DNA of 64,000 nucleotides from assembly GCF_039880525.1 (NCBI RefSeq), contig NZ_CP156989.1:2418001-2482000 (forward strand), read 5' to 3'. The DNA is from Agrococcus sp. ProA11. Its GTDB lineage: Bacteria; Actinomycetota; Actinomycetes; Actinomycetales; Microbacteriaceae. Shown in pieces: positions 8,937 to 16,007 of the stretch. A program made the translations under genes and the position numbers. The notes beneath the pieces were generated by a model. The model saw nothing but the letters and a program-made list of their open reading frames with translations. It searched no databases and was not told the DNA's origin. Numbering within the stretch: the first letter of the stretch is position 1; every line of letters begins with the position of its first letter.

Positions 8937-8981
8937 GGTCGAGGAGCCTGCCGCCCGAAGGGCGCCAGGCGTCACGAGACC
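8937..8981. repeat. Palindromic dispersed repeat, copy 3
   Basis: Inverse-orientation copy: GGTCGAGGAG at 8937 and CGTCACGAGACC ending at 8981, with the centre CCTGCCGCCC-GAAG-GGCGCCAGG. It lies between the winged-helix regulator gene and the MFS gene. Placed between two genes of one operon, it could fold in the mRNA and lower expression of the downstream gene. Confidence 0.8.
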
Positions 8982-9044
8982 AGAGGGCGGTCAGCAGCCG
9001 TCGCCTCGCGGCGACGATCAGCAGTGGTGGTGGAAGGGCTGCGG

Positions 9045-9683
9045 TCAGCCCTCAGCCGGCTCCTCGCCCGTCGCGGGCAGGTCGAAGTCGGGGTTCAGCG
9101 TCACGAACAGGTGCGCCTTGCGGCTCCCGGCCGGACGCTTCGCGGGGTCCTTGCGGCCGCGGAAGCGGTCGGCGAGGTGCTCGATCTCGGCGGCGAGCTC
9201 GGCGAGCTCCTCCTTCGTCGCCCAGAACGCAGCGGAGTTCACCGTGGTGCCCGGCAGCCAATCCTCGTCGCTGAGCCCGTGCCGGGTCAGGAAGTCGACG
9301 ACCCGGTTGGCCTCGTGCTGCACGTAGAGGGCGCCGATGGTGGCGGAGGTGCGCATCGACTCGGGGTTTCCAGCCTCGGGGCTCAGATCGCGGCTCTGGT
9401 AGACCGACTTCCACGGCTTCGACGTCCCCTTGGCCTCGCCGCGCTCGATGAAGCCTGCCTTCGCGAGTGTGCGCAGGTGGAAGGAGCAGTTGGAGGGGCT
9501 CTCGCCGACCCTCTCGGCGATCTGGGTGGCCGTGGCCTCGCCGAGCTCGTCGAGCGTGGCGAGGATGTCGATCCGGAGCGGATGCGCGAGCGCTCGGAGC
9601 ATCGCCGGGTCGCCGGTGCGAAGCCCGCGACCGCGTTCGTCCTCGAACACCTCCGTGCCGTGCATGTCCCGCTCCTCAGTCAC
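9045..9683 (-). CDS. ArsR-like winged-helix regulator
   Basis: 212 aa. The HTH is clear: ALAHPLRIDILATLDELGEATATQIAERVGE, then SPSNCSFHLRTLAKAGFIERGEA. It lacks the metal-binding CxC typical of ArsR sensors and has a 110-aa C-terminal part with an acidic/amphipathic helix (TKEELAELAAEIEHLADRF). This form is often found next to MFS exporters and represses them. The start at 9683 follows a 51-aa gene by 2 nt. Two similar palindromes over the predicted promoter upstream of that small gene (9883-9924) are good candidates for its own operators. Confidence 0.85.
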   Translation of the reverse strand: MTEERDMHGTEVFEDERGRGLRTGDPAMLRALAHPLRIDILATLDELGEATATQIAERVGESPSNCSFHLRTLAKAGFIERGEAKGTSKPWKSVYQSRDLSPEAGNPESMRTSATIGALYVQHEANRVVDFLTRHGLSDEDWLPGTTVNSAAFWATKEELAELAAEIEHLADRFRGRKDPAKRPAGSRKAHLFVTLNPDFDLPATGEEPAEG

Positions 9684-9685
9684 GC

Positions 9686-9841
9686 TCAGATCAAACCACG
9701 CTGCATGGTGATCTCCGCTCGCAGCCGGTCGTAGTAGCGCTGCGAGTCGTCACGGTCGAGGCGCGTGCGGTTGCGTCGCGCCTCACTGGCCAGCTCGAAC
9801 GCGGCGGTCGCCGCGGTGGCGATCCTGCTCGTGCGTTCCAT
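9686..9841 (-). CDS. 51-aa small protein, unknown
   Basis: Starts MERTSRIATAATAAFELASE and ends RLRAEITMQRGLI. It is highly charged and alpha-helical in character, with no TM segment. It is judged real because AGGAGG lies 7 nt before the ATG, it ends 2 nt before the winged-helix regulator gene, and a promoter with paired operator-like palindromes lies just upstream. It may be a leader or partner of the regulator. No family is recognised. Confidence 0.6.
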   Translation of the reverse strand: MERTSRIATAATAAFELASEARRNRTRLDRDDSQRYYDRLRAEITMQRGLI

Positions 9842-9882
9842 GGGGTGCCTCCTCTTCCAATGCCGACGACCTGTCGACATAT

Positions 9883-9924
9883 GAAAGAGTACTTTCGAAG
9901 CACCGCTTTTGCAAGAGTCCTTTC
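9883..9924 (-). promoter_or_regulatory. Promoter with two operator-like palindromes for the small-protein/regulator/MFS operon
   Basis: Copy 1 (9883-9896) is GAAAGAGTACTTTC and copy 2 (9911-9924) is GCAAGAGTCCTTTC. They match at 12 of 14 positions and their starts are 28 bp apart. Read on the minus strand, a -35 TTGCAA (9914-9909) and -10 TACTCT (9891-9886) are separated by 17 nt, so one palindrome covers each promoter element. This is the expected layout for autorepression by the downstream winged-helix protein. Confidence 0.55.
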
Positions 9925-9986
9925 ACAACAATTGTTTCGGCGTGTCGCGAGGCGCGTGCAGAGGCGACAACCCGTTCGAGAACGCG

Positions 9987-10020
9987 CAGCGGCCCCGCCG
10001 CTCGCTCGACGGGGCCGCTG
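9987..10020 (-). terminator. Stem-loop terminator downstream of the butanediol-type dehydrogenase gene
   Basis: Perfect 11-bp stem CAGCGGCCCCG / CGGGGCCGCTG with a 12-nt loop, beginning 32 nt after the stop codon of the gene at 10052. There is no clear U-tract, as is usual in high-GC actinobacteria. Confidence 0.6.
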
Positions 10021-10051
10021 ATGTCGACGGCTGGCTCCGGCCGTCGTGCTG

Positions 10052-11113
10052 CTACTGCATCGACACGAGGATCTTCACCTCGTCCTTGCTCGTCGTGAGG
10101 CGCTCGAACCCCTGCTCGATGAGGTCGTCGACGAGGATCCGTCCGGTGATGAATGGCGCCAGGTCGACCTGGCCGCTGCGGGCGAGCTCGATCGCATCCG
10201 CGTGGTCATGCGCGTAGCCGATCGACGAGCCGAGCACCCGATCCTGCATGGTGAGCTCTGCGGTGATATTGAGCTCTACCGGCTTGCCGTGCAGCGCGAC
10301 GACCTCGAGACGACCGCCGGCTGCCAGCACCTCGAGCAGTTGATGGACGACCACACTGACGCCGGCGGCGTCGAATGCGACTGCGGCACCCGCGCCGTCG
10401 GTGTGCTGCTCGACCACCGCGATCAGATCCTCGCTCGCGGGATCGACCACGACGTCTGCCACACCGGTCTCGGACGCCTTCTCGCGGCGAGCCGCCGACA
10501 TCTCGCTCACGATGACTGTGAGGCCCTTCGCCTTGAGCACCGCGGCGATCAGCAGGCCGATCGGCCCGGCTCCGCCCACCACAGCAATCTGGCCGGCCTC
10601 GACACCCGCATGCTTGACCGAGTGCACCGCGACGGCCAGCGGCTCGATGAGCGCAGCCTGATCGAGTGGTAGATCGCCGACCGAGTGCACCCACCGCTCA
10701 TCCACAACGATGTGCTCGCTCAGGCCGCCGCCGCCGCCCGAAATGCCGATGAAGCCCATCTGCTTGCACAGGTTGTACTTGCCGGCCTTGCACGCCGGGC
10801 AGGCGTCATCGACCATGAGCGGCTCGACCACGACGGCGTCACCCACGGCGATGGCCTCGACGCCTTCGCCGACCTCTTCCACGACGCCGGAGAACTCGTG
10901 GCCGAGCACGACCGGCAGGGTCTCGCCCGAAAGCGGATGCGGGGTGTCGGCCGACGGAGCCGGCGGGATGGGACCGTCGTGGTACAGATGCAGATCGCTG
11001 CCACAGATGCCGTTGAATGCCGGCGCGATCTTCACCGCGCCAGGACGCGTCTGAGGCTCGTCGACCTCCTCGATGCGAATGTCTTCCTTGCCGTAGAACC
11101 GTGCTGCTTTCAT
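10052..11113 (-). CDS. Zinc-dependent alcohol dehydrogenase, 2,3-butanediol dehydrogenase-like
   Basis: 353 aa of the medium-chain dehydrogenase family. Zinc ligands are visible: FNGICGSDLH (catalytic Cys), GHEFSG, and the structural zinc cluster CPACKAGKYNLC. The Rossmann motif is VVGGAGPIGLL. The wording of GICGSDLHLYHDGPI and PHPLSGETLPVVLGHEFSGVV matches (R,R)-butanediol/acetoin dehydrogenases. It stands alone between the small regulatory operon and an SseB-family gene, with its own terminator. The substrate assignment rests on resemblance only. Confidence 0.88.
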   Translation of the reverse strand: MKAARFYGKEDIRIEEVDEPQTRPGAVKIAPAFNGICGSDLHLYHDGPIPPAPSADTPHPLSGETLPVVLGHEFSGVVEEVGEGVEAIAVGDAVVVEPLMVDDACPACKAGKYNLCKQMGFIGISGGGGGLSEHIVVDERWVHSVGDLPLDQAALIEPLAVAVHSVKHAGVEAGQIAVVGGAGPIGLLIAAVLKAKGLTVIVSEMSAARREKASETGVADVVVDPASEDLIAVVEQHTDGAGAAVAFDAAGVSVVVHQLLEVLAAGGRLEVVALHGKPVELNITAELTMQDRVLGSSIGYAHDHADAIELARSGQVDLAPFITGRILVDDLIEQGFERLTTSKDEVKILVSMQ

Positions 11114-11202
11114 TGGCGCCTCCCTCTCGCAGATGGATCCACCAACGTAGCGAGCGGGCCTGAATAGACGGTGTCCACGGTGCCATCGGGACGCTCGCGG
11201 GT

Positions 11203-11979
11203 TCAGTCGCCCAGGAACTCCTCGCGGCTGACCTCTGCCGAGGGCCCCGCCGGGTTGACCACCAGCGCGCTGAAGAGCGAACTCGTGCGCAGCTGCGCAC
11301 GGAGCTTGGCGGTCGTCGTCGAGATCACGGTGTCCTGCGGATGCCGCGCGGCGATCTCCGGCGCGGAGGTGAACACGAGCAGGGCGCGCGACCCGTTGGG
11401 CCGACCAAGCATCCGCAGCCGCGGCTGCCCCTCCGCTTCCTCGCCCGACTGCATCTCGCCCGCGAGCAGGATCGGCCCATCGATGCGCAGCGCGTCGACG
11501 ACCGCCTGCCTCGGGCCACCGGCGTCGGTCGCGGCGATGGCGGCGCTGATGCGGTCGTTGCGGTGGTGGCGCAGCGCGAAGTCGATGTCCTTCGACGACA
11601 GCGCGACCTTCTTGTCGGCAGGGTCGAGGAACAGCCAGCCGGCCCCCTGCTTCTTCGCCATCTCGAGCACGCCCGCCGCGGGCTGCGCGAGCGACTGGTG
11701 CTGCGTGCCCTCCGGATGCATGCGGGCGATCTCGGCATTGCTCGTGAACGCGAGCATGGCGCGACGCCCGTCGGGTCCGACGCCACTGCTGAGACGAATC
11801 GTGGAGCCCGTCTGCGGCTTGCCCTCGCGCAGGTCGAACTCCGAGCGAGTGGCGTCGAGCAGCAGCTCGCCGACCAGCGCGGCGCGCAGCACGTCGACCA
11901 TCCTCCGCTCGATCGGTTCGGTCGCGAAGTCCGCGATCGCCTGCCGCAGCCGCGCGTTGTCAACCTGATCGATGCTCAT
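11203..11979 (-). CDS. Tandem SseB-domain protein
   Basis: 258 aa. Two copies of the SseB N-terminal-type domain can be aligned by eye: GELLLDATRSEFDL...GRRAMLAFTSNAEIARMHPEG (residues about 37-93) and DGPILLAGEMQ...GSRALLVFTSAPEIAARHPQD (about 165-215). The domain is named after an enteric protein but occurs widely in actinobacterial proteins of unknown role. A duplicated version in one chain suggests an internal pseudo-dimer. It is divergent from the ArsR gene across 93 bp. Confidence 0.75.
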   Translation of the reverse strand: MSIDQVDNARLRQAIADFATEPIERRMVDVLRAALVGELLLDATRSEFDLREGKPQTGSTIRLSSGVGPDGRRAMLAFTSNAEIARMHPEGTQHQSLAQPAAGVLEMAKKQGAGWLFLDPADKKVALSSKDIDFALRHHRNDRISAAIAATDAGGPRQAVVDALRIDGPILLAGEMQSGEEAEGQPRLRMLGRPNGSRALLVFTSAPEIAARHPQDTVISTTTAKLRAQLRTSSLFSALVVNPAGPSAEVSREEFLGD

Positions 11980-12039
11980 GGCCCCACGCTAGCCACCCCT
12001 GCGCGCGCCCGCCGCCGCCTCTCCGTGTAATTCAGGGTT

Positions 12040-12053
12040 GACTTATATAAGTC
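12040..12053. promoter_or_regulatory. Palindromic operator in the ArsR promoter region
   Basis: Perfect 14-bp palindrome GACTTATATAAGTC, an AT-rich island in very GC-rich sequence, 20 bp before the ArsR gene. ArsR-family repressors bind such short AT-rich dyads over their own promoters, so it is probably the autoregulatory site. Confidence 0.6.
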
Positions 12054-12072
12054 TGCGTGCAACCATCCTTGC

Positions 12073-12522
12073 ATGCACGCCCTCGACGTTCTCGGCGATC
12101 CGGTGCGGCGGCGCATCCTCGAGCTGCTCAGCGACGGGGAGGCGAGCGCAGGCGCGATCGCGACGGTGATCGGCGAGGAGTTCGGCATCAGCCAGCCCGC
12201 GGTGAGCCAGCACCTGCGCATCCTGCGCGAGCAGGGCTTCGCGACGGTGCGGCCGGAGGGCCAGCGGCGGCTCTACGCCGTCGACGCGAGCGGCCCGAGC
12301 GAGGCGCGGGAGTGGCTGAGCGCCTTCGACGGCTTCTGGATGCCGAAACTGGCCGCCCTCGACACCGAACTCGCGCGTGGCCGTCGCCTGCGTCGCCGTC
12401 AAGCAGACGGCAGCGCGGCGATCGAGGCCGCGAGGCGCAGACAGACCGCTGCGCGGGGCGCCCGCGTGGACGACGAGACCGCGGGTGATGCGCCTGCGGA
12501 CACAACAGCAGAGCAGGAGTGA
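12073..12522 (+). CDS. ArsR-family regulator (SRPBCC-associated type)
   Basis: 149 aa. Winged helix: LGDPVRRRILELLSDGEASAGAIATVIGEEF, recognition helix ISQPAVSQHLRILREQGFATV, wing EGQRRLYAVD. The FDGFWMPKLAALD segment is typical of ArsR proteins paired with AHSA1/SRPBCC genes. No metal-site cysteines are seen. The C-terminal 40 residues are low-complexity and charged. There is no ribosome site before the ATG and the distance to the upstream palindrome is short. The next gene starts 4 nt after the stop. Confidence 0.88.
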   Translation: MHALDVLGDPVRRRILELLSDGEASAGAIATVIGEEFGISQPAVSQHLRILREQGFATVRPEGQRRLYAVDASGPSEAREWLSAFDGFWMPKLAALDTELARGRRLRRRQADGSAAIEAARRRQTAARGARVDDETAGDAPADTTAEQE

Positions 12523-12526
12523 AGCG

Positions 12527-13198
12527 ATGGATGTGCTGAGACAGTTGGGCGCGGTGTCGCGCGGCGTGCGCACAGAGGAGATCGACGGTCAGGCCTCGAC
12601 CGTGCAGACGCTCGAACAGGTCTATCCCTCATCGCTCGCCGATGTGTGGGACGCGGTGACGCGCGCCGAGCGGATCGCGCGCTGGTTCATGCCCGTGAGC
12701 GGAGACCTGCGCCTGGGCGGCAGCTACCAGCTCGAGGGCAACGCCGGCGGCAGGGTGCTCGAGTGCACGCCTCCTGCGGACGATGCCGCGAGCTACCGCG
12801 TCACGTGGGAGTTCGGCGGCGGCGTCACCTGGCTGACGATTCGGCTCGCGGCCGAGGGCCAGGGCACGAGGCTCGAGCTCGAACACGTCGCGCGCGACGC
12901 GGACCTCCCGGTCGAGATGGCAGAGATGTTCGGTCCCGGTGCCACCGGCGTGGGTTGGGACGGCGGCCTGCTCGGACTCTCCCGGCACCTGTCGGGCAGC
13001 GGCGAGACGGGCATGGACGCGGAGACCCTGAACGCCTGGGCAGCCTCGGAGGAGGGTCGGTCGTTCTACCGTGGAGCAGCGGATGCATGGGCGCGCGCCG
13101 CGATCGGCAACGGGGTCGCCGCCACGAAGGCGCAGGCCCAGGCAGACGCGACCTTCGGCTTCTACACCGGGGAGACGGGCGCCGGCGCTTCCGACTGA
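12527..13198 (+). CDS. SRPBCC (AHSA1-like) domain protein
   Basis: 223 aa. Start-like fold with LEQVYPSSLADVWDAVTRAERIARWFMPVSGDLRLGGSYQLEG and VTWEFGGGVTWLTIRL, the hallmark of AHSA1/Bet v1-like proteins paired with ArsR regulators. These are ligand-binding cups of unknown substrate in bacteria. The ATG at 12527 has GGAGTGA overlapping the ArsR stop, so the two are cotranscribed and probably coupled. The C-terminal 60 aa go beyond the domain and are Ala-rich. Confidence 0.85.
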   Translation: MDVLRQLGAVSRGVRTEEIDGQASTVQTLEQVYPSSLADVWDAVTRAERIARWFMPVSGDLRLGGSYQLEGNAGGRVLECTPPADDAASYRVTWEFGGGVTWLTIRLAAEGQGTRLELEHVARDADLPVEMAEMFGPGATGVGWDGGLLGLSRHLSGSGETGMDAETLNAWAASEEGRSFYRGAADAWARAAIGNGVAATKAQAQADATFGFYTGETGAGASD

Positions 13199-13380
13199 GG
13201 GCACCCGCGTCAGCGCAGCCGCACCTCCCGCCCCGAGCGGAGGCCTCTAGCCCCTCCGCCGCCTGGACCGCGGTCACACGCGGGCGGTGAGCAAGGAACG
13301 AGCGTGTGATCCCGCAGACGCGCGCGCTGCTTGCGCCGATGCCCGGAATCCGCGCGACTTCGCCACTAGATTCGGCAGGT

Positions 13381-14424
13381 GTGAGCGCCGTTGCACCCCA
13401 GTCCGTCATCCTCATCCGCGCGCTGCGGTTCCGCCCCAACCCGGCCACGGCGGCCGACAACGCCTTCCAGGCGGAGCCGAGCGACGGCGAGAGCCCCGAG
13501 ACGACCGCGGCCAAGGCACTCGCCGAAATGGATGCGCTCGCCGACGCGCTGCGCGATGCGGGCGTCAAGGTGCACGTGTTCGAGGATGAGGACCACACGC
13601 GCCCCGATAGCGTCTTCCCCAACAACTGGCTCTCCACGCACGCGGGCGGCACGGTCGCGGTCTACCCGATGTACGCATCCAATCGCCGCCACGAGCGCCG
13701 GGCCGACGTGCTCGAGATGCTGAAGGCGAGCTACCGTGTGCAGGCGATCGTCGACTACTCGGGCCTCGAGCCCGACGGCATCTTCCTCGAGGGCACGGGC
13801 GCCATGGTGCTCGACCCGATCTCGCGCGTCGCCTACACGGCCCGCAGCCACCGCGCCGACACGAACGTGCTGGAGCGCTTCTGCACCGACTTCAACTACG
13901 AGCCGATGGTCTTCGACGCGATCGACGCCGACGGCGTGCCGGTCTATCACACGAACGTCATCGCGACGATCGGCACCGAGGTCGCGCTCTTCGCGCTGGA
14001 GATGATCCCGGATGAGCGCCGCCGCGCGGAGGTGCGCGAGCGCCTGATCGTCACCGGGCGCAAGGTGGTCGAGCTGAGCGAGCGGCAGGTGCGTGAGTTC
14101 GCCGGCAATGCGGTCGAGCTGGCTGGGCGTTGGCCAGACGGTCGGCGTCGCACGATCATGGCGATGTCGGCGCGCGCGCGGGCGTCACTGTCGGATGCGC
14201 AGATCGCGATCATCGAGGAATCCTGCGAGATCGTCGCGGTCGACATCCCGACGGTCGAGCTCGCGGGCGGCTCGGTGCGCTGCATGATCGCGGGCGTGCA
14301 TCTCGACCCGCGCCCCGCGCAGTCTCCGGAGCTGACCGACGCGGTCGAGGCGATCGCCGAGGAGCCGGAGACCATGGACGGCGTGGAGGCCGCCTCGGAG
14401 CTGCCCCTCTCCGCTGCCCCGTAG
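13381..14424 (+). CDS. CtlX-like amidinotransferase/citrulline-type hydrolase
   Basis: 347 aa of the guanidine-modifying (pentein) superfamily. Seen: VILIRALRFRPNPATAADNAFQ, VFEDEDHTRPDSVFPNNW, TGAMVLDPISRVAYTARSHRAD, YHTNVIATIGTEVAL and, near the C-terminus, LAGGSVRCMIAGVHLDP with the nucleophilic Cys. The match is best to the CtlX group (citrulline/arginine-type hydrolases). The GTG at 13381 is chosen because it matches the usual family N-terminus. A -10-like TAGATT at 13367-13372 sits 8 nt upstream, suggesting a leaderless transcript; an ATG at 13306 would add an atypical tail. Confidence 0.82.
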   Translation: MSAVAPQSVILIRALRFRPNPATAADNAFQAEPSDGESPETTAAKALAEMDALADALRDAGVKVHVFEDEDHTRPDSVFPNNWLSTHAGGTVAVYPMYASNRRHERRADVLEMLKASYRVQAIVDYSGLEPDGIFLEGTGAMVLDPISRVAYTARSHRADTNVLERFCTDFNYEPMVFDAIDADGVPVYHTNVIATIGTEVALFALEMIPDERRRAEVRERLIVTGRKVVELSERQVREFAGNAVELAGRWPDGRRRTIMAMSARARASLSDAQIAIIEESCEIVAVDIPTVELAGGSVRCMIAGVHLDPRPAQSPELTDAVEAIAEEPETMDGVEAASELPLSAAP

Positions 14425-14451
14425 GTCGATGACCCCGCGCCCACCCTCGTA

Positions 14452-14492
14452 GGTCGAGGAGCCCGCGCCGCAAGCGCGGGCGTCACGAGACC
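14452..14492. repeat. Palindromic dispersed repeat, copy 4
   Basis: GGTCGAGGAG at the left and CGTCACGAGACC at the right, centre CCCGCGC-CGCAA-GCGCGGG. It lies in the convergent gap after the amidinotransferase gene, and its right arm supplies the TGA stop codon of the vanZ-like gene. A partial GTAGGTCGATGA just upstream (from 14422) looks like a decayed extra end. Confidence 0.8.
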
Positions 14493-14881
14493 GAACCGCG
14501 CCCCCTCCGCACCCCCGACCGCGCCCACCTGACGACCACCACACCGACGGCGAGCCCGATCCCAACCCCGGCGACGTCGGCCACCGCATCCCACGCATCC
14601 CCCGAGCGCTCCGGCAGCAGCACATGCTGCACGAGCTCGGAGGCGACGGCGTGCGCGACGAGCACCACCGCGAGCCGCAGCGGCCGGATGCCCGCCAGCA
14701 CGCCGAACAGCGCGGGGAGCAGGAAGATCGTCGCGTGCACGACCTTGTCGAGCCCGGGCACCTGCGGGGTGCCGTCGGGCGTCGAGGGCGCGTAGAGCAC
14801 CGCGAGCTGCACGAGCATCGCGATCGCGAAGGCGATCCAGGCGAACCTCAGCCGCGCCCCGGATGCCGCTGTCGATGCCAT
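14483..14881 (-). CDS. VanZ-family membrane protein
   Basis: 132 aa from MASTAASG, with four hydrophobic segments: FAWIAFAIAMLVQLAVLYA, ATIFLLPALFGVLAGI, LAVVLVAHAVASELVQHVLL and VADVAGVGIGLAVGVVVV. DKVVHA before TM2 and the SGDAWDAVADVAGVGIG C-terminal motif are typical of VanZ-like proteins. Their role outside teicoplanin resistance is unclear. The stop codon falls inside the right arm of a palindromic repeat, so the last residues (GSVS) come from repeat sequence. The start is taken at 14881 as the usual family N-terminus. Confidence 0.8.
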   Translation of the reverse strand: MASTAASGARLRFAWIAFAIAMLVQLAVLYAPSTPDGTPQVPGLDKVVHATIFLLPALFGVLAGIRPLRLAVVLVAHAVASELVQHVLLPERSGDAWDAVADVAGVGIGLAVGVVVVRWARSGVRRGRGSVS

Positions 14882-14969
14882 GGCTCGATGGTGGCACGGC
14901 GTCCGCCGGAGCACGCCGGCCTATGACGCGCTCGCTGGCCCGGCTGCTGCGTCGAGCTGAAGGAGCCAG

Positions 14970-15000
14970 GGCCCGAGCGAGGCGACGACTCCCTCGGGCC
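14970..15000 (-). terminator. Stem-loop downstream of the Tct operon
   Basis: GGCCCGAG (14970-14977) pairs with CTCGGGCC (14993-15000). Outer sequences CAGGGCC and GGCCCTG can also pair. It follows the last gene of the transporter operon by 30 nt. Confidence 0.45.
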
Positions 15001-15029
15001 GCTCGGAGTCGACCCGACCTGGCCCTGCC

Positions 15030-16007
15030 TCAGCGCACGAGCAGCAGCTTGCCTCCCGGCGCCTCCGGCGAGCCCATCAGGTCGTGCGCGCGACCGGCTT
15101 CCTCGAGCGCGAGTGTCGCGCCGATCACAGGCCGCACGGTGCCTGCCGCGATCGCCGGCCAGATGTGGTCGCGCACCTGTGCGATCACGTGCTGCTTCGA
15201 GCCGCGGCCGGTGCGCGGCCGGGCGCGCAGCGTCATCGCGCGAAGCGTGGCGCGGCTGCGCATGAGGGTGCGCAGATCCACCTCGGCCTTGGTGCCGCCC
15301 TGCACCGCGATGACGGTGAGCGTGCCGTCGAGGGCGAGCGCGGCCAGGTTGCGCGCGAGGTAGCTGCCGCCGATCACGTCGAGGATCGCGCCAGCGCCTC
15401 GGCCGTCGGTCGCGCCGTGCACCGCCGCCACGAAGTCCTCGCTGCGATAGTCGACGACGATCTCGGCCCCGAGGTCGCGGCAGAGCTCGTGGTGGCGAGC
15501 GCTCGCGGTGGTCGCGACCCGCCAGCCCGCAGCGACCAGCATCTGGATCGCCACGGTGCCCACCCCACCGCTGCCGCCGTGCACGAGCGCGAGGTCGCCC
15601 GGCTCGGGTGCGGGCAGCTCGCGCAGCGCCGTCCACACGGTGCAGACGGATTCCGGCAGCGCGGCGGCCTCGATCAGGGTCACGCCCTCCGGCACCGGCA
15701 GCAGCTGCGTCGCCGGCACGGCCACCAGCTCGGCGTAGCCGCCGCCCGCGAGCAGCGCGCACACCTCATCGCCCACCGCCCAGTCGGTGACGCCCTCACC
15801 GAGCGCGACGATCGTGCCGGAGCACTCGAGCCCGAGGATCTCCGACTCCCCCGCCGGCGGCGGATAGCCGCCCGCGCGCTGCAGCAGATCGGCGCGATTC
15901 ACGGCCGTCGCCGCGACCTGCACCAGCACCTCGCCGGGCGCGGCCACCGGGTCCGGCACCTCCACCCACTCCATCGGTCCATCGACCTCGAACTGCATCG
16001 CCTTCAT
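15030..16007 (-). CDS. NADPH:quinone oxidoreductase-like MDR protein
   Basis: 325 aa, zinc-free medium-chain reductase. Seen: NRADLLQRAGGYPPPAGESEILGLECSG (PIG3/quinone reductase motif), LVHGGSGGVGTVAIQ for NADPH, and VIGGSYLARNLAALALDGTLTVI. The PIG3-type N-terminal motif indicates a quinone oxidoreductase. It starts with ATG overlapping the stop of the MFS gene (ATGA, 16004-16007), so it is the fifth gene of the Tct transporter operon and may act on a compound brought in by it. Confidence 0.86.
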   Translation of the reverse strand: MKAMQFEVDGPMEWVEVPDPVAAPGEVLVQVAATAVNRADLLQRAGGYPPPAGESEILGLECSGTIVALGEGVTDWAVGDEVCALLAGGGYAELVAVPATQLLPVPEGVTLIEAAALPESVCTVWTALRELPAPEPGDLALVHGGSGGVGTVAIQMLVAAGWRVATTASARHHELCRDLGAEIVVDYRSEDFVAAVHGATDGRGAGAILDVIGGSYLARNLAALALDGTLTVIAVQGGTKAEVDLRTLMRSRATLRAMTLRARPRTGRGSKQHVIAQVRDHIWPAIAAGTVRPVIGATLALEEAGRAHDLMGSPEAPGGKLLLVR

